From assembly GCF_016862215.1 (NCBI RefSeq), contig NZ_BOMN01000088.1, forward strand, positions 1 to 64,000: DNA of 64,000 nt, read 5' to 3'. Under the pieces are notes generated by a model. That model worked only from the letters and a program-made list of their open reading frames with translations, ran no database searches and was not told where the DNA came from. The translations under genes and the position numbers were made by a program. Of the stretch, positions 16,974-23,866 are shown one piece after another. The DNA is from Winogradskya humida (GTDB taxonomy: Bacteria; Actinomycetota; Actinomycetes; Mycobacteriales; Micromonosporaceae). Position 1 is the first letter of the stretch. Each line of letters opens with the position of its first letter.

Positions 16974-17738
16974 GTGGAGGCTCTCGAAACCCAGGGTGTT
17001 CGCAGTGTGCAGCGGGCGCTGGACATCCTGTCGCTGCTCACCGAGGAACGCCCCTCGATCACCATCAAGGACGCCGTCGCGGCCACCGGGCTCGCCAAGA
17101 CGACCGTCATCCGGCTCATCCAGACCCTTGAGCAGATGGGCCTGCTGTGGGCGACCAGCAACGGCTACATGGCCGGCCCCGGCCTCTGGCGCTGGGCACA
17201 CCTGGCCCGCAGCAGCTGGGAGCTGCCCCCGGAGACCAAACGGCTCATGCGTGACCTGGCCGCCCGCGACCGCGAGACGGTCAACGTCTACGTGGCTCGT
17301 GACATCGTCCGGGTCTGCATCGCCCAGCAGGAGGGCCCGCAGCCGCTGCGCCACGTCGTGCACGTCGGCGACGAGCTGCCGATGTGGGCGGGCGCGTCGG
17401 CCAAGGTGCTGCTGCGCAACGCCCCCGCCGCGCTGCTGACCCGGATCGCGCGCTCCTCGCCCTACGGCGAGGACCACGTGCGGCAGCTGCAGGAGTGGAT
17501 CGACGAGGCCACCGGGCGCGGCTGGGCGGTCAGCCACGGGGAACGCGAGGAGGGGATCACCGCGGTCGCCGTGCCGATCCTCGGCCGCTCCGGCACGGTC
17601 GTCGCCGCGCTCACGCTCAGCGGCCCCACGATGCGTTTCAGCGACGAGCGCGTCGAGACGTACGCCAAGGATCTGAAGGAGGTCGCGAACCACATGACCG
17701 AGCGCGGGTTCGACCACCCGCTCGGTGCGTCCTATTAG
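16974..17738 (+). CDS. IclR-family transcriptional regulator
   Basis: A 254-residue IclR regulator. Residues 1-70 form the winged helix (VRSVQRALDILSLLTEERPS, then TIKDAVAATGLAKTTVIRLIQTLE). The remainder is the IclR effector domain, ending in the standard EEGITAVAVPILGRSGTVVAALTLSGPTMRF. The GTG start at 16974 is preceded by an AGAGGA-like site. It lies between two catabolic transcription units and beside a palindrome that is repeated at the quinoprotein/ThuA promoter, so it probably senses a pathway intermediate and governs all these units. Confidence 0.92.
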   Translation: MEALETQGVRSVQRALDILSLLTEERPSITIKDAVAATGLAKTTVIRLIQTLEQMGLLWATSNGYMAGPGLWRWAHLARSSWELPPETKRLMRDLAARDRETVNVYVARDIVRVCIAQQEGPQPLRHVVHVGDELPMWAGASAKVLLRNAPAALLTRIARSSPYGEDHVRQLQEWIDEATGRGWAVSHGEREEGITAVAVPILGRSGTVVAALTLSGPTMRFSDERVETYAKDLKEVANHMTERGFDHPLGASY

Positions 17739-17765
17739 CCATCGCGCGCGCAAGGAGAACCAGGC

Positions 17766-19079
17766 ATGCCCGACCGACCGCTCACCGGCATCCGCGTCCT
17801 CGACCTGACCAACGTTCTCGCCGGGCCGTACTGCACCTACCAGCTGATGCTGCTGGGCGCCGAGATCGTCAAGATCGAGGTGCCCGGCCACGGTGACCTC
17901 GCCCGGCGTCTCGGCCCCGACTCCTCGCTGAACGCCGCCGGGATCGGCGCGTCCTTCCTCGCCCAGAATTCCGGCAAGAAGTCGGTGGAGCTCAACCTCA
18001 AGGAGCCCGCCGGCCGGGCCCGCTTCGAGGACCTCGTCGGCGAGGCCGACGTACTCATGGAGAATTTCCGGGCCGGTGTGCTCGCCCGGATGGGCTACCC
18101 CTGGGAGCGGCTGCGCGAGCTCAACCCCGGCCTCGTCTACTGCGCGATCACCGGCTTCGGCCAGGACGGCCCGATGAGCCAGGCGCCTGCCTACGACCAG
18201 ATCATCCAGGGTCTTTCCGGGATGATGAGCATCACGGGTACGCCCGACACGGCCCCGTTGCGCGTCGGCTTCCCCATCAGCGACACGGTCGGCGGCCTGA
18301 CCGCGGCCCTCGCCGTCACCGCCGCCCTGACCGGCCGCCAGCGCGACGGCCGCGGCCGGTTCCTGGACGTGTCCATGCTGGAGGCCTCCGTCTCCGCGAT
18401 GGGCTGGGCGGTCTCCAACTACCTGGTCAGCGGTGCCGCACCGGAACCGATGGGTGATCAAAACGCCACCGCCGCCCCGTCGGGCACGTTCGAGACCGCC
18501 GACGGCCCGCTCAACATCGCCGCGAACCGCCAGGAACAGTTCGCCACGCTGTGCCGCCTGCTGGAACGCCCCGAGCTGCTGACCGACCCCCGCTTCGCCG
18601 AGCGGGAGTCCCGCAAACAGCACCGGGCCGCCCTCAACCACGAGCTGAACACGTCCCTCGCCGCGCGCCCCGCCCACGAATGGGAGCTGCTGCTGTCGCG
18701 GGCGGGTGTCCCGGCCGCGCGCATCCTGACCGTGCCGCAGGCCGTCGCCTCGGACCAGCTCGCCGCCCGGGGCTTCTTCACCGACGTCCCGTTCCCCGAG
18801 GGCACCCGGCCCGGCACCGTACGCGTCAGCGGCAACGGCGTGCTCTTCGACGGCGAGCCGTACACCCCGGATTCCCCCGCCCCCGTCCTCGGCCAGCACA
18901 ACGAGGATCTCCCCGCCCTGCTGTCACGCTGGCGAGGCGCCCGTGCCGCTTCTTCTCCGGCCGCCTCGGCTTCTGCCGCGCCTGGTCGGGCCGCGTCTGC
19001 TCCGGCCGCGTCTGCTTCGGCGGCGTCCGCTCCGGCCGCGTCTGCTCCGGCCGCGTCCGCTTCGGCGGGCGACCGATGA
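17766..19079 (+). CDS. Class III (CaiB/BaiF) CoA-transferase with Ala/Ser/Pro tail
   Basis: A family III CoA-transferase that moves CoA from a donor such as succinyl-CoA to a carboxylic acid. Typical marks are the start GIRVLDLTNVLAGPYCTYQLMLLGAEIVKIE, NSGKKSVELNLK, ENFRAGVLARMG, ITGFGQDGP and the GRFLDVSMLEA segment that holds the catalytic Asp. Length is 437 residues, about 40 more than usual because of a C-terminal tail of Ala, Ser and Pro encoded by tandem 15-bp units (18996-19070). An AAGGAG site precedes ATG 17766, 27 bases after iclR. The stop overlaps the next start in ATGA, so it acts together with the lyase-like protein. Confidence 0.9.
   Translation: MPDRPLTGIRVLDLTNVLAGPYCTYQLMLLGAEIVKIEVPGHGDLARRLGPDSSLNAAGIGASFLAQNSGKKSVELNLKEPAGRARFEDLVGEADVLMENFRAGVLARMGYPWERLRELNPGLVYCAITGFGQDGPMSQAPAYDQIIQGLSGMMSITGTPDTAPLRVGFPISDTVGGLTAALAVTAALTGRQRDGRGRFLDVSMLEASVSAMGWAVSNYLVSGAAPEPMGDQNATAAPSGTFETADGPLNIAANRQEQFATLCRLLERPELLTDPRFAERESRKQHRAALNHELNTSLAARPAHEWELLLSRAGVPAARILTVPQAVASDQLAARGFFTDVPFPEGTRPGTVRVSGNGVLFDGEPYTPDSPAPVLGQHNEDLPALLSRWRGARAASSPAASASAAPGRAASAPAASASAASAPAASAPAASASAGDR
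18996..19070. repeat. 15-bp GC-rich coding tandem repeat
   Basis: Five consecutive 15-bp units of the form TCTGCTCCGGCCGCG with small changes, encoding SAPAA, SASAA and similar pentapeptides at the C-terminus of the CoA-transferase. Units 1 and 4 are identical. The period equals five codons, so copy number can change without a frameshift. Confidence 0.85.
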
Positions 19080-19849
19080 GCGACCAGGACGTCGCCGACT
19101 GGTGGGCGACGTCGGTGAGCCGCATCGAACCGGGCGTCATCGAACTGCGCGGCAAGCCGGTCCAGGACCTGATCGGCTCGACCGGCTTCGTCGCGACGAT
19201 CTGGCTCATGCTGCGCGGCGAGCTGCCCCCGCCCGGCGCGGCCCCGCTGCTCGAAGCGGCCCTGGTGGCCTCGGTGGACCACGGCCCGCAGGCCCCCTCG
19301 ATCGCCATCGCCCGGATGACCGCCACCTGCGGCGTAGGCCTCAACAACGCGATGGCCGGCGGCATCAACGCCCTGGGCGACGTCCACGGCGGCGCCGGCC
19401 AGCAATGCTTGTCCCTGCTCGACGAGATCGTGGCCGCCCCCGGGAGCACCGCCGAGGTGGTCGCCCGCTGGCAGTCCCGCTCGAAATACCTGCCCGGTTT
19501 CGGCCACCGCTTCCACCCCGTCGACCCCCGCCGCGAGCCCCTGCTCACCCTGGTCGACGACGCGGTCGAGGCCGGCGTCGTCGAGGGCCGCCACCTCGCC
19601 GCCGCCCGCTCCATCGAGGACCTGCTCAACGCGCGCCCCGGCCGCCACATCCCGATGAACATCGACGGCGCCACCGCCGTCATCTACGGGGAACTGGGCT
19701 TCCCCGCCCCGCTCGCCCGCGGCCTGTTCGTCCTCAGCCGCAGCGTCGGCATCCTCGCCCACGCCTGGGAGGAAACCCAGCAGGGCCGCCGCATCAAGGG
19801 CCCGATGCCCCCGTCCATCCTGCCCACCTACCGAGGCCCCGAGAGCTAG
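19076..19849 (+). CDS. Citryl-CoA-lyase-like protein (citrate synthase family)
   Basis: A 257-residue protein of the short citrate-synthase/citryl-CoA-lyase family, which cleaves or forms C-C bonds next to an acyl-CoA thioester. Marks are IELRGKPVQDLIGSTGFVATIWLML, the central GGINALGDVHGGAG, the LPGFGHRFHPVDPR segment holding a catalytic His, and NIDGATAVIYGELGFP. It is shorter than true citrate synthase (about 430). ATG 19076 overlaps the CoA-transferase stop. The pair would activate an acid with CoA and then cleave it, or condense it, to enter central metabolism. The acyl substrate is unknown. Confidence 0.82.
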   Translation: MSDQDVADWWATSVSRIEPGVIELRGKPVQDLIGSTGFVATIWLMLRGELPPPGAAPLLEAALVASVDHGPQAPSIAIARMTATCGVGLNNAMAGGINALGDVHGGAGQQCLSLLDEIVAAPGSTAEVVARWQSRSKYLPGFGHRFHPVDPRREPLLTLVDDAVEAGVVEGRHLAAARSIEDLLNARPGRHIPMNIDGATAVIYGELGFPAPLARGLFVLSRSVGILAHAWEETQQGRRIKGPMPPSILPTYRGPES

Positions 19850-19881
19850 CGCGCATCGCATGGCGGCACCTCCCGGCAGCT

Positions 19882-19901
19882 AATGTACGAACCAGTACGT
19901 T
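19882..19901. promoter_or_regulatory. 20-bp imperfect palindrome resembling a TetR operator
   Basis: AATGTACGAACCAGTACGTT has the layout AAnGTAC-N6-GTACnTT. It lies between two convergent genes, not in front of an adjacent gene, and is itself embedded between GC-rich arms (CCCGGCAG before, CTGCCGCCGGG after). It may be an orphan operator left by a lost regulator gene or part of a terminator. Confidence 0.4.
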
Positions 19902-19998
19902 AGTTATCTGCCGCCGGGCGCGCTAAGTCAAGCGTCGATATGACTGATGGACCTCTCCCCCACCGGGGCAATCGCCGGCTGACCCCACCCGGCAGTCG

Positions 19999-21180
19999 TC
20001 AGTTGACCGGCCCGGCGGCGGGGAGCGGTGCGGACCGGCGGCCGGTGCCCGCGATGAAGGCGACGCCGCCCAGCGCGGTCACCACGCCCCAGAGCAGAAG
20101 CGTCGCCCGATAGCCGAGGTGTTCGACGGACGCGCCGGTCAGAACGCCGGAGACCAGCAGACCGGCCGTGGTGGCGTTGGCGAACAGGGTGGTGGCGCGG
20201 CCGGTTGCCGGAGCGAGAAGGTCCTGGAAGTAGCGAATGCCGGCCCCGGCGACGACCGCGATCCCCACGGCACGGAACACCTGGGAGACGATGAGCATCG
20301 CCATGCCCGACGACACCGCCGTCATGGCGTTGTAGCAGACGAGGGAGCCGAAGCCGACCAGGATCACGGCCCGCTGGCTGACCCGGGCGGGAACGGCGAC
20401 CAGGGCCAGCGTGGCCACCACCTCCACGGCGGCACAGACGCTGAACAGCACTCCGACCGACGCCGGCGACTGGTGCAGGGCCCGGGTGACGAACAAGGGC
20501 AGCGCCAGACCGCCCCCGAACATCGCGGCGAAGAACAGGGTGACACTGACGATGAGCAGCACCGGGGTGCCGCCCGGTGCCGAGTCGGTGACCGTGACGG
20601 GCCCGGGGCGCGGCACCAGGAAGACAGCGAGCGCGGACGCGAGGAACACCCCCGCGGCCGTCCACATCAGCCACGAGTAGCCGCCATGGGACAACACAAG
20701 AGCCCCCAGCAACGGCCCTACCGCCCAGGCCAGCGACCAGGCCGAACGCAGCAACGGCGCGGACCGCTGCCCGGCGGTCCCCTCACCGAGCACGGCACGC
20801 GCCAGCGAGAACAGCTGAGGAAAGGCGGCCCCCAGCGCCCCGAGCACCGTCGCCGCCATCAGCAGCAGCACCAGGAACCCCGACACCCGGGGCAGCAGCG
20901 CATAGCCCGCCGAGCCCAGCAGAATCACCACGACGGCGTACGCCCGGGCGGGCCGCCGGTCGAACAACCGCCCCAGCCACCAGCCGATCGTGATCCCGCT
21001 GACGGCGAACACCGACGACCACACCCCGATCTGCACCGGCGTCAGCCCGGCCACATCGGCGCCGAACAGCACGATGTACGAGTTGACCATCGAGTCCGCG
21101 ATGCCGAGCAACAGGACCGCTACGAAGAGCGCAAGAAAGGGCACGCGCTCTTCGTAGCGGGTGAGGCGTCTCGGCGACAC
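19999..21180 (-). CDS. MFS efflux transporter, sugar-efflux (SET)-like
   Basis: A 393-residue major facilitator with about twelve membrane helices. The second-helix loop GWWLGRLFDRRPARAY is the MFS signature region, and the overall pattern resembles sugar efflux transporters of the SetA group. Substrate not known. The GTG start at 21180 lies 13 bases after the LysR stop, so both probably share a transcript. A perfect 15-bp inverted repeat lies in codons ~7-21 and could form a hairpin near the translation start. Drug or metabolite export is the general expectation. Confidence 0.82.
   Translation of the reverse strand: MSPRRLTRYEERVPFLALFVAVLLLGIADSMVNSYIVLFGADVAGLTPVQIGVWSSVFAVSGITIGWWLGRLFDRRPARAYAVVVILLGSAGYALLPRVSGFLVLLLMAATVLGALGAAFPQLFSLARAVLGEGTAGQRSAPLLRSAWSLAWAVGPLLGALVLSHGGYSWLMWTAAGVFLASALAVFLVPRPGPVTVTDSAPGGTPVLLIVSVTLFFAAMFGGGLALPLFVTRALHQSPASVGVLFSVCAAVEVVATLALVAVPARVSQRAVILVGFGSLVCYNAMTAVSSGMAMLIVSQVFRAVGIAVVAGAGIRYFQDLLAPATGRATTLFANATTAGLLVSGVLTGASVEHLGYRATLLLWGVVTALGGVAFIAGTGRRSAPLPAAGPVN
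21117..21160. repeat. Perfect 15-bp inverted repeat at the start of the MFS gene
   Basis: CCGCTACGAAGAGCG (21117-21131) and CGCTCTTCGTAGCGG (21146-21160) are perfect complements separated by 14 bases. In the mRNA they form a strong hairpin inside the first codons of the MFS gene. No T-run follows, so it is not an ordinary terminator. It may tune translation or merely reflect the codons. Confidence 0.75.
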
Positions 21181-21193
21181 CGAATTAGGGCGC

Positions 21194-22042
21194 CTACAGA
21201 CGGGTCGCGGTGCGGACGAGGGCCGCTACTGCCAGGGACCGGCTGTGCGGGGGCCAGGCGATCACCGTGGTCACCGGGTGGGCGTCCGGCACCGGGACCG
21301 CGACGACGTCGGGGGGAAGCTGGGTGCGGCTCGTCTCCGGGGCGACCATCATCGTGCGGCCGAGGGTGATGAGCTGGATCAGCTGCATGTGGTCGCGCAC
21401 CTCCGGGCCCGGGCCGGGAGGGTACGTGCCGTCGCGTGCCGGCCAGCGCGGCATCGGCAGGCCGGGCAGCCCGGTGACCTCCGCCATGCTCAGCTGCGTG
21501 CGGGTCGTGAGGGAATGACCGGCGGGCAGGATCGCGATCTGGCCCTCGGTCATCAGCTCCTCGGTGTCGAATCCCGCGACGTTGTCGAACGGCCGGTGCA
21601 GCAGGGCCACGTCCGCACGGCCGTCACGCAGGATCCGCTCCTGCTCGCCGGGCCCGCACAGGAACACCTCGACCGGCACCGCGCCGGGCTCTGCGGCGTA
21701 GGCGTGCAGGAGTTTGGCGAGCAGCTCACTGGCGGCACCGGCCTTGACCGCGAGGACCACGCCGGCCCTGCCCGGCTCGGCGGAACCCGCCCGGCGGGTG
21801 CGGCGCTCGGCGGCCTCGACCGCCTCCAGCGCTGCCCGGCCCTCGGCGAGCAGGACCGTCCCGGCATCGGTCAGCGCGACCCGGTGGCTGTCGCGGTCGA
21901 ACAACCTCGTCCCGAGGCGCCGTTCCAGCAGGCTGATCGCCCGGGACAGCGGGGGCTGAGCCATCCCGAGCCGCGACGCCGCCCGGCCGAAGTGCAACTC
22001 CTCCGCCACGGCGACGAAGAACCGCAGCTCCCGAGTCTCCAC
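21194..22042 (-). CDS. LysR-family transcriptional regulator
   Basis: A LysR-type regulator of 282 residues. The N-terminal helix-turn-helix reads ELRFFVAVAEELHFGRAASRLGMAQPPLSRAISLLERRLG and is followed by the linker helix and a two-lobe effector domain. I start it at GTG 22042 because this gives the standard VETRELRFF opening; longer readings upstream have no homology and cross the SDR gene. It is divergent from the SDR gene with a 17-bp inverted repeat in between, the usual LysR control of a neighbour, and is followed by the MFS gene. Confidence 0.9.
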   Translation of the reverse strand: METRELRFFVAVAEELHFGRAASRLGMAQPPLSRAISLLERRLGTRLFDRDSHRVALTDAGTVLLAEGRAALEAVEAAERRTRRAGSAEPGRAGVVLAVKAGAASELLAKLLHAYAAEPGAVPVEVFLCGPGEQERILRDGRADVALLHRPFDNVAGFDTEELMTEGQIAILPAGHSLTTRTQLSMAEVTGLPGLPMPRWPARDGTYPPGPGPEVRDHMQLIQLITLGRTMMVAPETSRTQLPPDVVAVPVPDAHPVTTVIAWPPHSRSLAVAALVRTATRL

Positions 22043-22073
22043 CCGCCGATCGTACGCCCGCCTACGCCACGGT

Positions 22074-22090
22074 GATACCCGCGCGGTATC
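22074..22090. promoter_or_regulatory. LysR-type inverted repeat
   Basis: GATACCCGCGCGGTATC: arms GATACC/GGTATC around five bases, with an ATAC-N7-GTAT core that fits the T-N11-A rule. It lies in the 103-bp gap between lysR and the divergent SDR gene. Binding by the neighbouring LysR protein is inferred. Confidence 0.65.
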
Positions 22091-22145
22091 GCACCGTACC
22101 GAGTTGGTGTTGCCCGGCATCACGCTGTGTAGCGACGATCGGGGC

Positions 22146-22877
22146 ATGACTGAGACGACGATCGCGCTGATCACCGGCGCGAACAAGGGCATCGGGTACG
22201 AGATCGCAGCAGGACTCGGCGCACGGGGACTCACCGTCGGCGTCGGTGCCCGCGACGACCAGCGCCGGGATGCCGCGGTGGCAAAGTTGCGGGCTGCGGG
22301 CGTCGACGCTTTCGGCGTACCCCTGGATGTGACCGACGATGAAAGCGTGACCGCCGCTGCAAAGCTGGTCGAAGATCGGTTCGGGCGCCTGGATGTGCTG
22401 GTCAACAATGCCGGCATCACCGGCGGCATGCCGCAGGAACCCACCCGCGTCGACCCGGCGATCATCAGGACCGTCGTGGAGACCAACGTCATCGGCGTCA
22501 TCCGCGTCACCAACGCGCTGCTGCCGCTGCTGCGCCGCTCATCCGCGCCACGGATCGTGAACATGTCGAGCAGCGTCGGCTCCCTCACCCGCCAGTCCGG
22601 CCCCGGCGGGGCAACCACCACGGGCCCGGTCGCGATGGCCTACCCGCCGTCGAAGACGTTCCTCAACGCCGTCACCCTGCAGTACGTCAAGGAACTGGCC
22701 GGCACGAACATCCTCATCAACATGGCCTGCCCGGGCTTCGTGGCGACGGACCTGAACGGCTTCCGCGGGGTACGCACCCCGGAGCAGGGCGCAGCGACCG
22801 CCATCCGCCTGGCCACCCTGCCGGACAACGGCCCCACCGGCGGCTTCTTCGAGGACGCGGGCGACGTTCCCTGGTGA
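22146..22877 (+). CDS. Short-chain dehydrogenase/reductase (SDR)
   Basis: A classical SDR of 243 residues. The cofactor motif is LITGANKGIGYEIAAGLG (TGxxxGIG), then NNAG in VLVNNAGITGG, the catalytic Ser in VNMSSSVGS and Tyr-x3-Lys shown as AYPPSKTFLN. The usual YxxSK is AYPPSK here, with Tyr and Lys retained. The closing CPGFVATDLNGF is standard. It likely reduces or oxidises a carbonyl with NAD(P)H. ATG 22146 was chosen over an upstream start because homology begins there (MTETTIALITG). Controlled by the divergent LysR. Confidence 0.9.
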   Translation: MTETTIALITGANKGIGYEIAAGLGARGLTVGVGARDDQRRDAAVAKLRAAGVDAFGVPLDVTDDESVTAAAKLVEDRFGRLDVLVNNAGITGGMPQEPTRVDPAIIRTVVETNVIGVIRVTNALLPLLRRSSAPRIVNMSSSVGSLTRQSGPGGATTTGPVAMAYPPSKTFLNAVTLQYVKELAGTNILINMACPGFVATDLNGFRGVRTPEQGAATAIRLATLPDNGPTGGFFEDAGDVPW

Positions 22878-22973
22878 AGACGATCAGCCTCTGTTTCCGT
22901 AGCGGGGACCGGCCGACGGGGCTCATGGTCCACCGGAAAGCTTGCGGGATCGCGCCCGCCCGCCCTCACGGGG

Positions 22974-23439
22974 TCAATCGTCGAGGTAGTCGTCCCAGTC
23001 GACGCGGTTGTGACGTGGATCGTCGGAGGGGTCATCGCTTGTCAGGCGGGCACGAAGATCGTCTGCCCAGGTCTGGGCCCAGCGGTGCAGGCCTGCGATG
23101 TCGTTCTCGGTCAGCCCGTACTCGCCGAAGGTGGTGTCATCGAGGTAAGCCAGTCCATCGAGCTTGAACAACAGGTCCCCCGACCTTGAGTCCGACGGCG
23201 TCGTCACGGTTCAGAACGGGCCCCGTGCTGAGGATGACCGGGGCACCAACGCCTTCCTTGAGCAGGTCGATCTCACACGTACGGATACCGTCGATCACCT
23301 CGAACCGCGATGCGGTCGGGGCCACCTCGATGACGTGCACGCGGACACCTGACGTGCGGTAGACAGCAGCGAGTCGCTCGGTGACGTCGGCCAGCGGCAG
23401 GGTCAGACCGTGGCCAGCTCGGGCAGCAGGCTTTCCCAT
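22974..23439 (-). pseudogene. AbiEii/AbiGii-type nucleotidyltransferase toxin remnant
   Basis: Two frames carry parts of one AbiEii-like nucleotidyltransferase, the toxin of type IV toxin-antitoxin/abortive-infection systems. Frame one (23439-23137) has VRVHVIEVAPTASRFEVIDG, ...CEIDLLKEG and VLNRDDAVGLKV. The other frame (about 23195-22974) resumes with LLFKLDGLAYLDDTTFGEYG and HRWAQTWADDLRARL, the usual family C-terminus. The central part after GLKV (about 35-40 codons) is missing and the junction is out of frame. The N-terminal GGxAL...DLD active-site region is also absent. The gene is therefore dead. Family assignment is from memory of the motif order. Confidence 0.55.
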
Positions 23440-23726
23440 GTCTGGATGAGCACACGGGCAGTCAGCATCCGGATCTTCGGCCAGTCCGCGATGAGGAGGT
23501 CACGGTTGATCCGCCTGGCCAGGTCGGCACGCTGACCATCGCCGATCAGCGTGGTGTAAAGCGTCAGACGGCGGGGCGGATTCTCCACGTCGAAGGCCGG
23601 GGCGCCAGACCAGTAGAGCCGGTTGGGCAGTTCAACGAAGCCGGTCTGCGGTCCGGCGAACTCGTTCCAGGCCGGAATACGTGCCGCTACGTCCCCGGTC
23701 CGGGCCAGCCTCTGGTTGATGCCCAC
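23403..23726 (-). CDS. Hypothetical protein upstream of the toxin remnant
   Basis: A 107-residue soluble protein with no family I can name. It opens with GTG 23726 and includes WNEFAGPQTGFVELPNRLYW and a C-terminal helical stretch (RMLTARVLIQTWESLLPEL). Its end overlaps the beginning of the AbiEii-like remnant by 37 bases, so the two were probably one transcription unit. It could be a partner (antitoxin-like) of the lost toxin, but nothing in the sequence proves this. Confidence 0.5.
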   Translation of the reverse strand: MGINQRLARTGDVAARIPAWNEFAGPQTGFVELPNRLYWSGAPAFDVENPPRRLTLYTTLIGDGQRADLARRINRDLLIADWPKIRMLTARVLIQTWESLLPELATV

Positions 23727-23815
23727 CAGCCGATTCGCATCAAGTTCGCGACGAAGAGCGAGAGGGGCGGGAGGAATATCGCGGTTCCCCGACGGGGCTT
23801 GCCGACAGCGCAGCG

Positions 23816-23847
23816 CGAGGCGGTCCGCTGTTCGGCGGACCGCCTCG
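23816..23847 (-). terminator. Hairpin terminator after the NRPS operon
   Basis: A perfect 13-bp stem (CGAGGCGGTCCGC / GCGGACCGCCTCG) with a six-base loop, beginning 20 bases after the NRPS stop codon. No long T-run follows, which is common in actinomycetes. Confidence 0.75.
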
Positions 23848-23866
23848 TTCAGGTGGCGGGCTCAGG

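Noticed and set aside
15342-18899. A 1185-codon open frame on the minus strand
   Set aside because: Only the last 486 codons are an aldehyde dehydrogenase. The upstream part is antisense to the iclR and CoA-transferase genes and has no family resemblance. High GC keeps antisense frames open.
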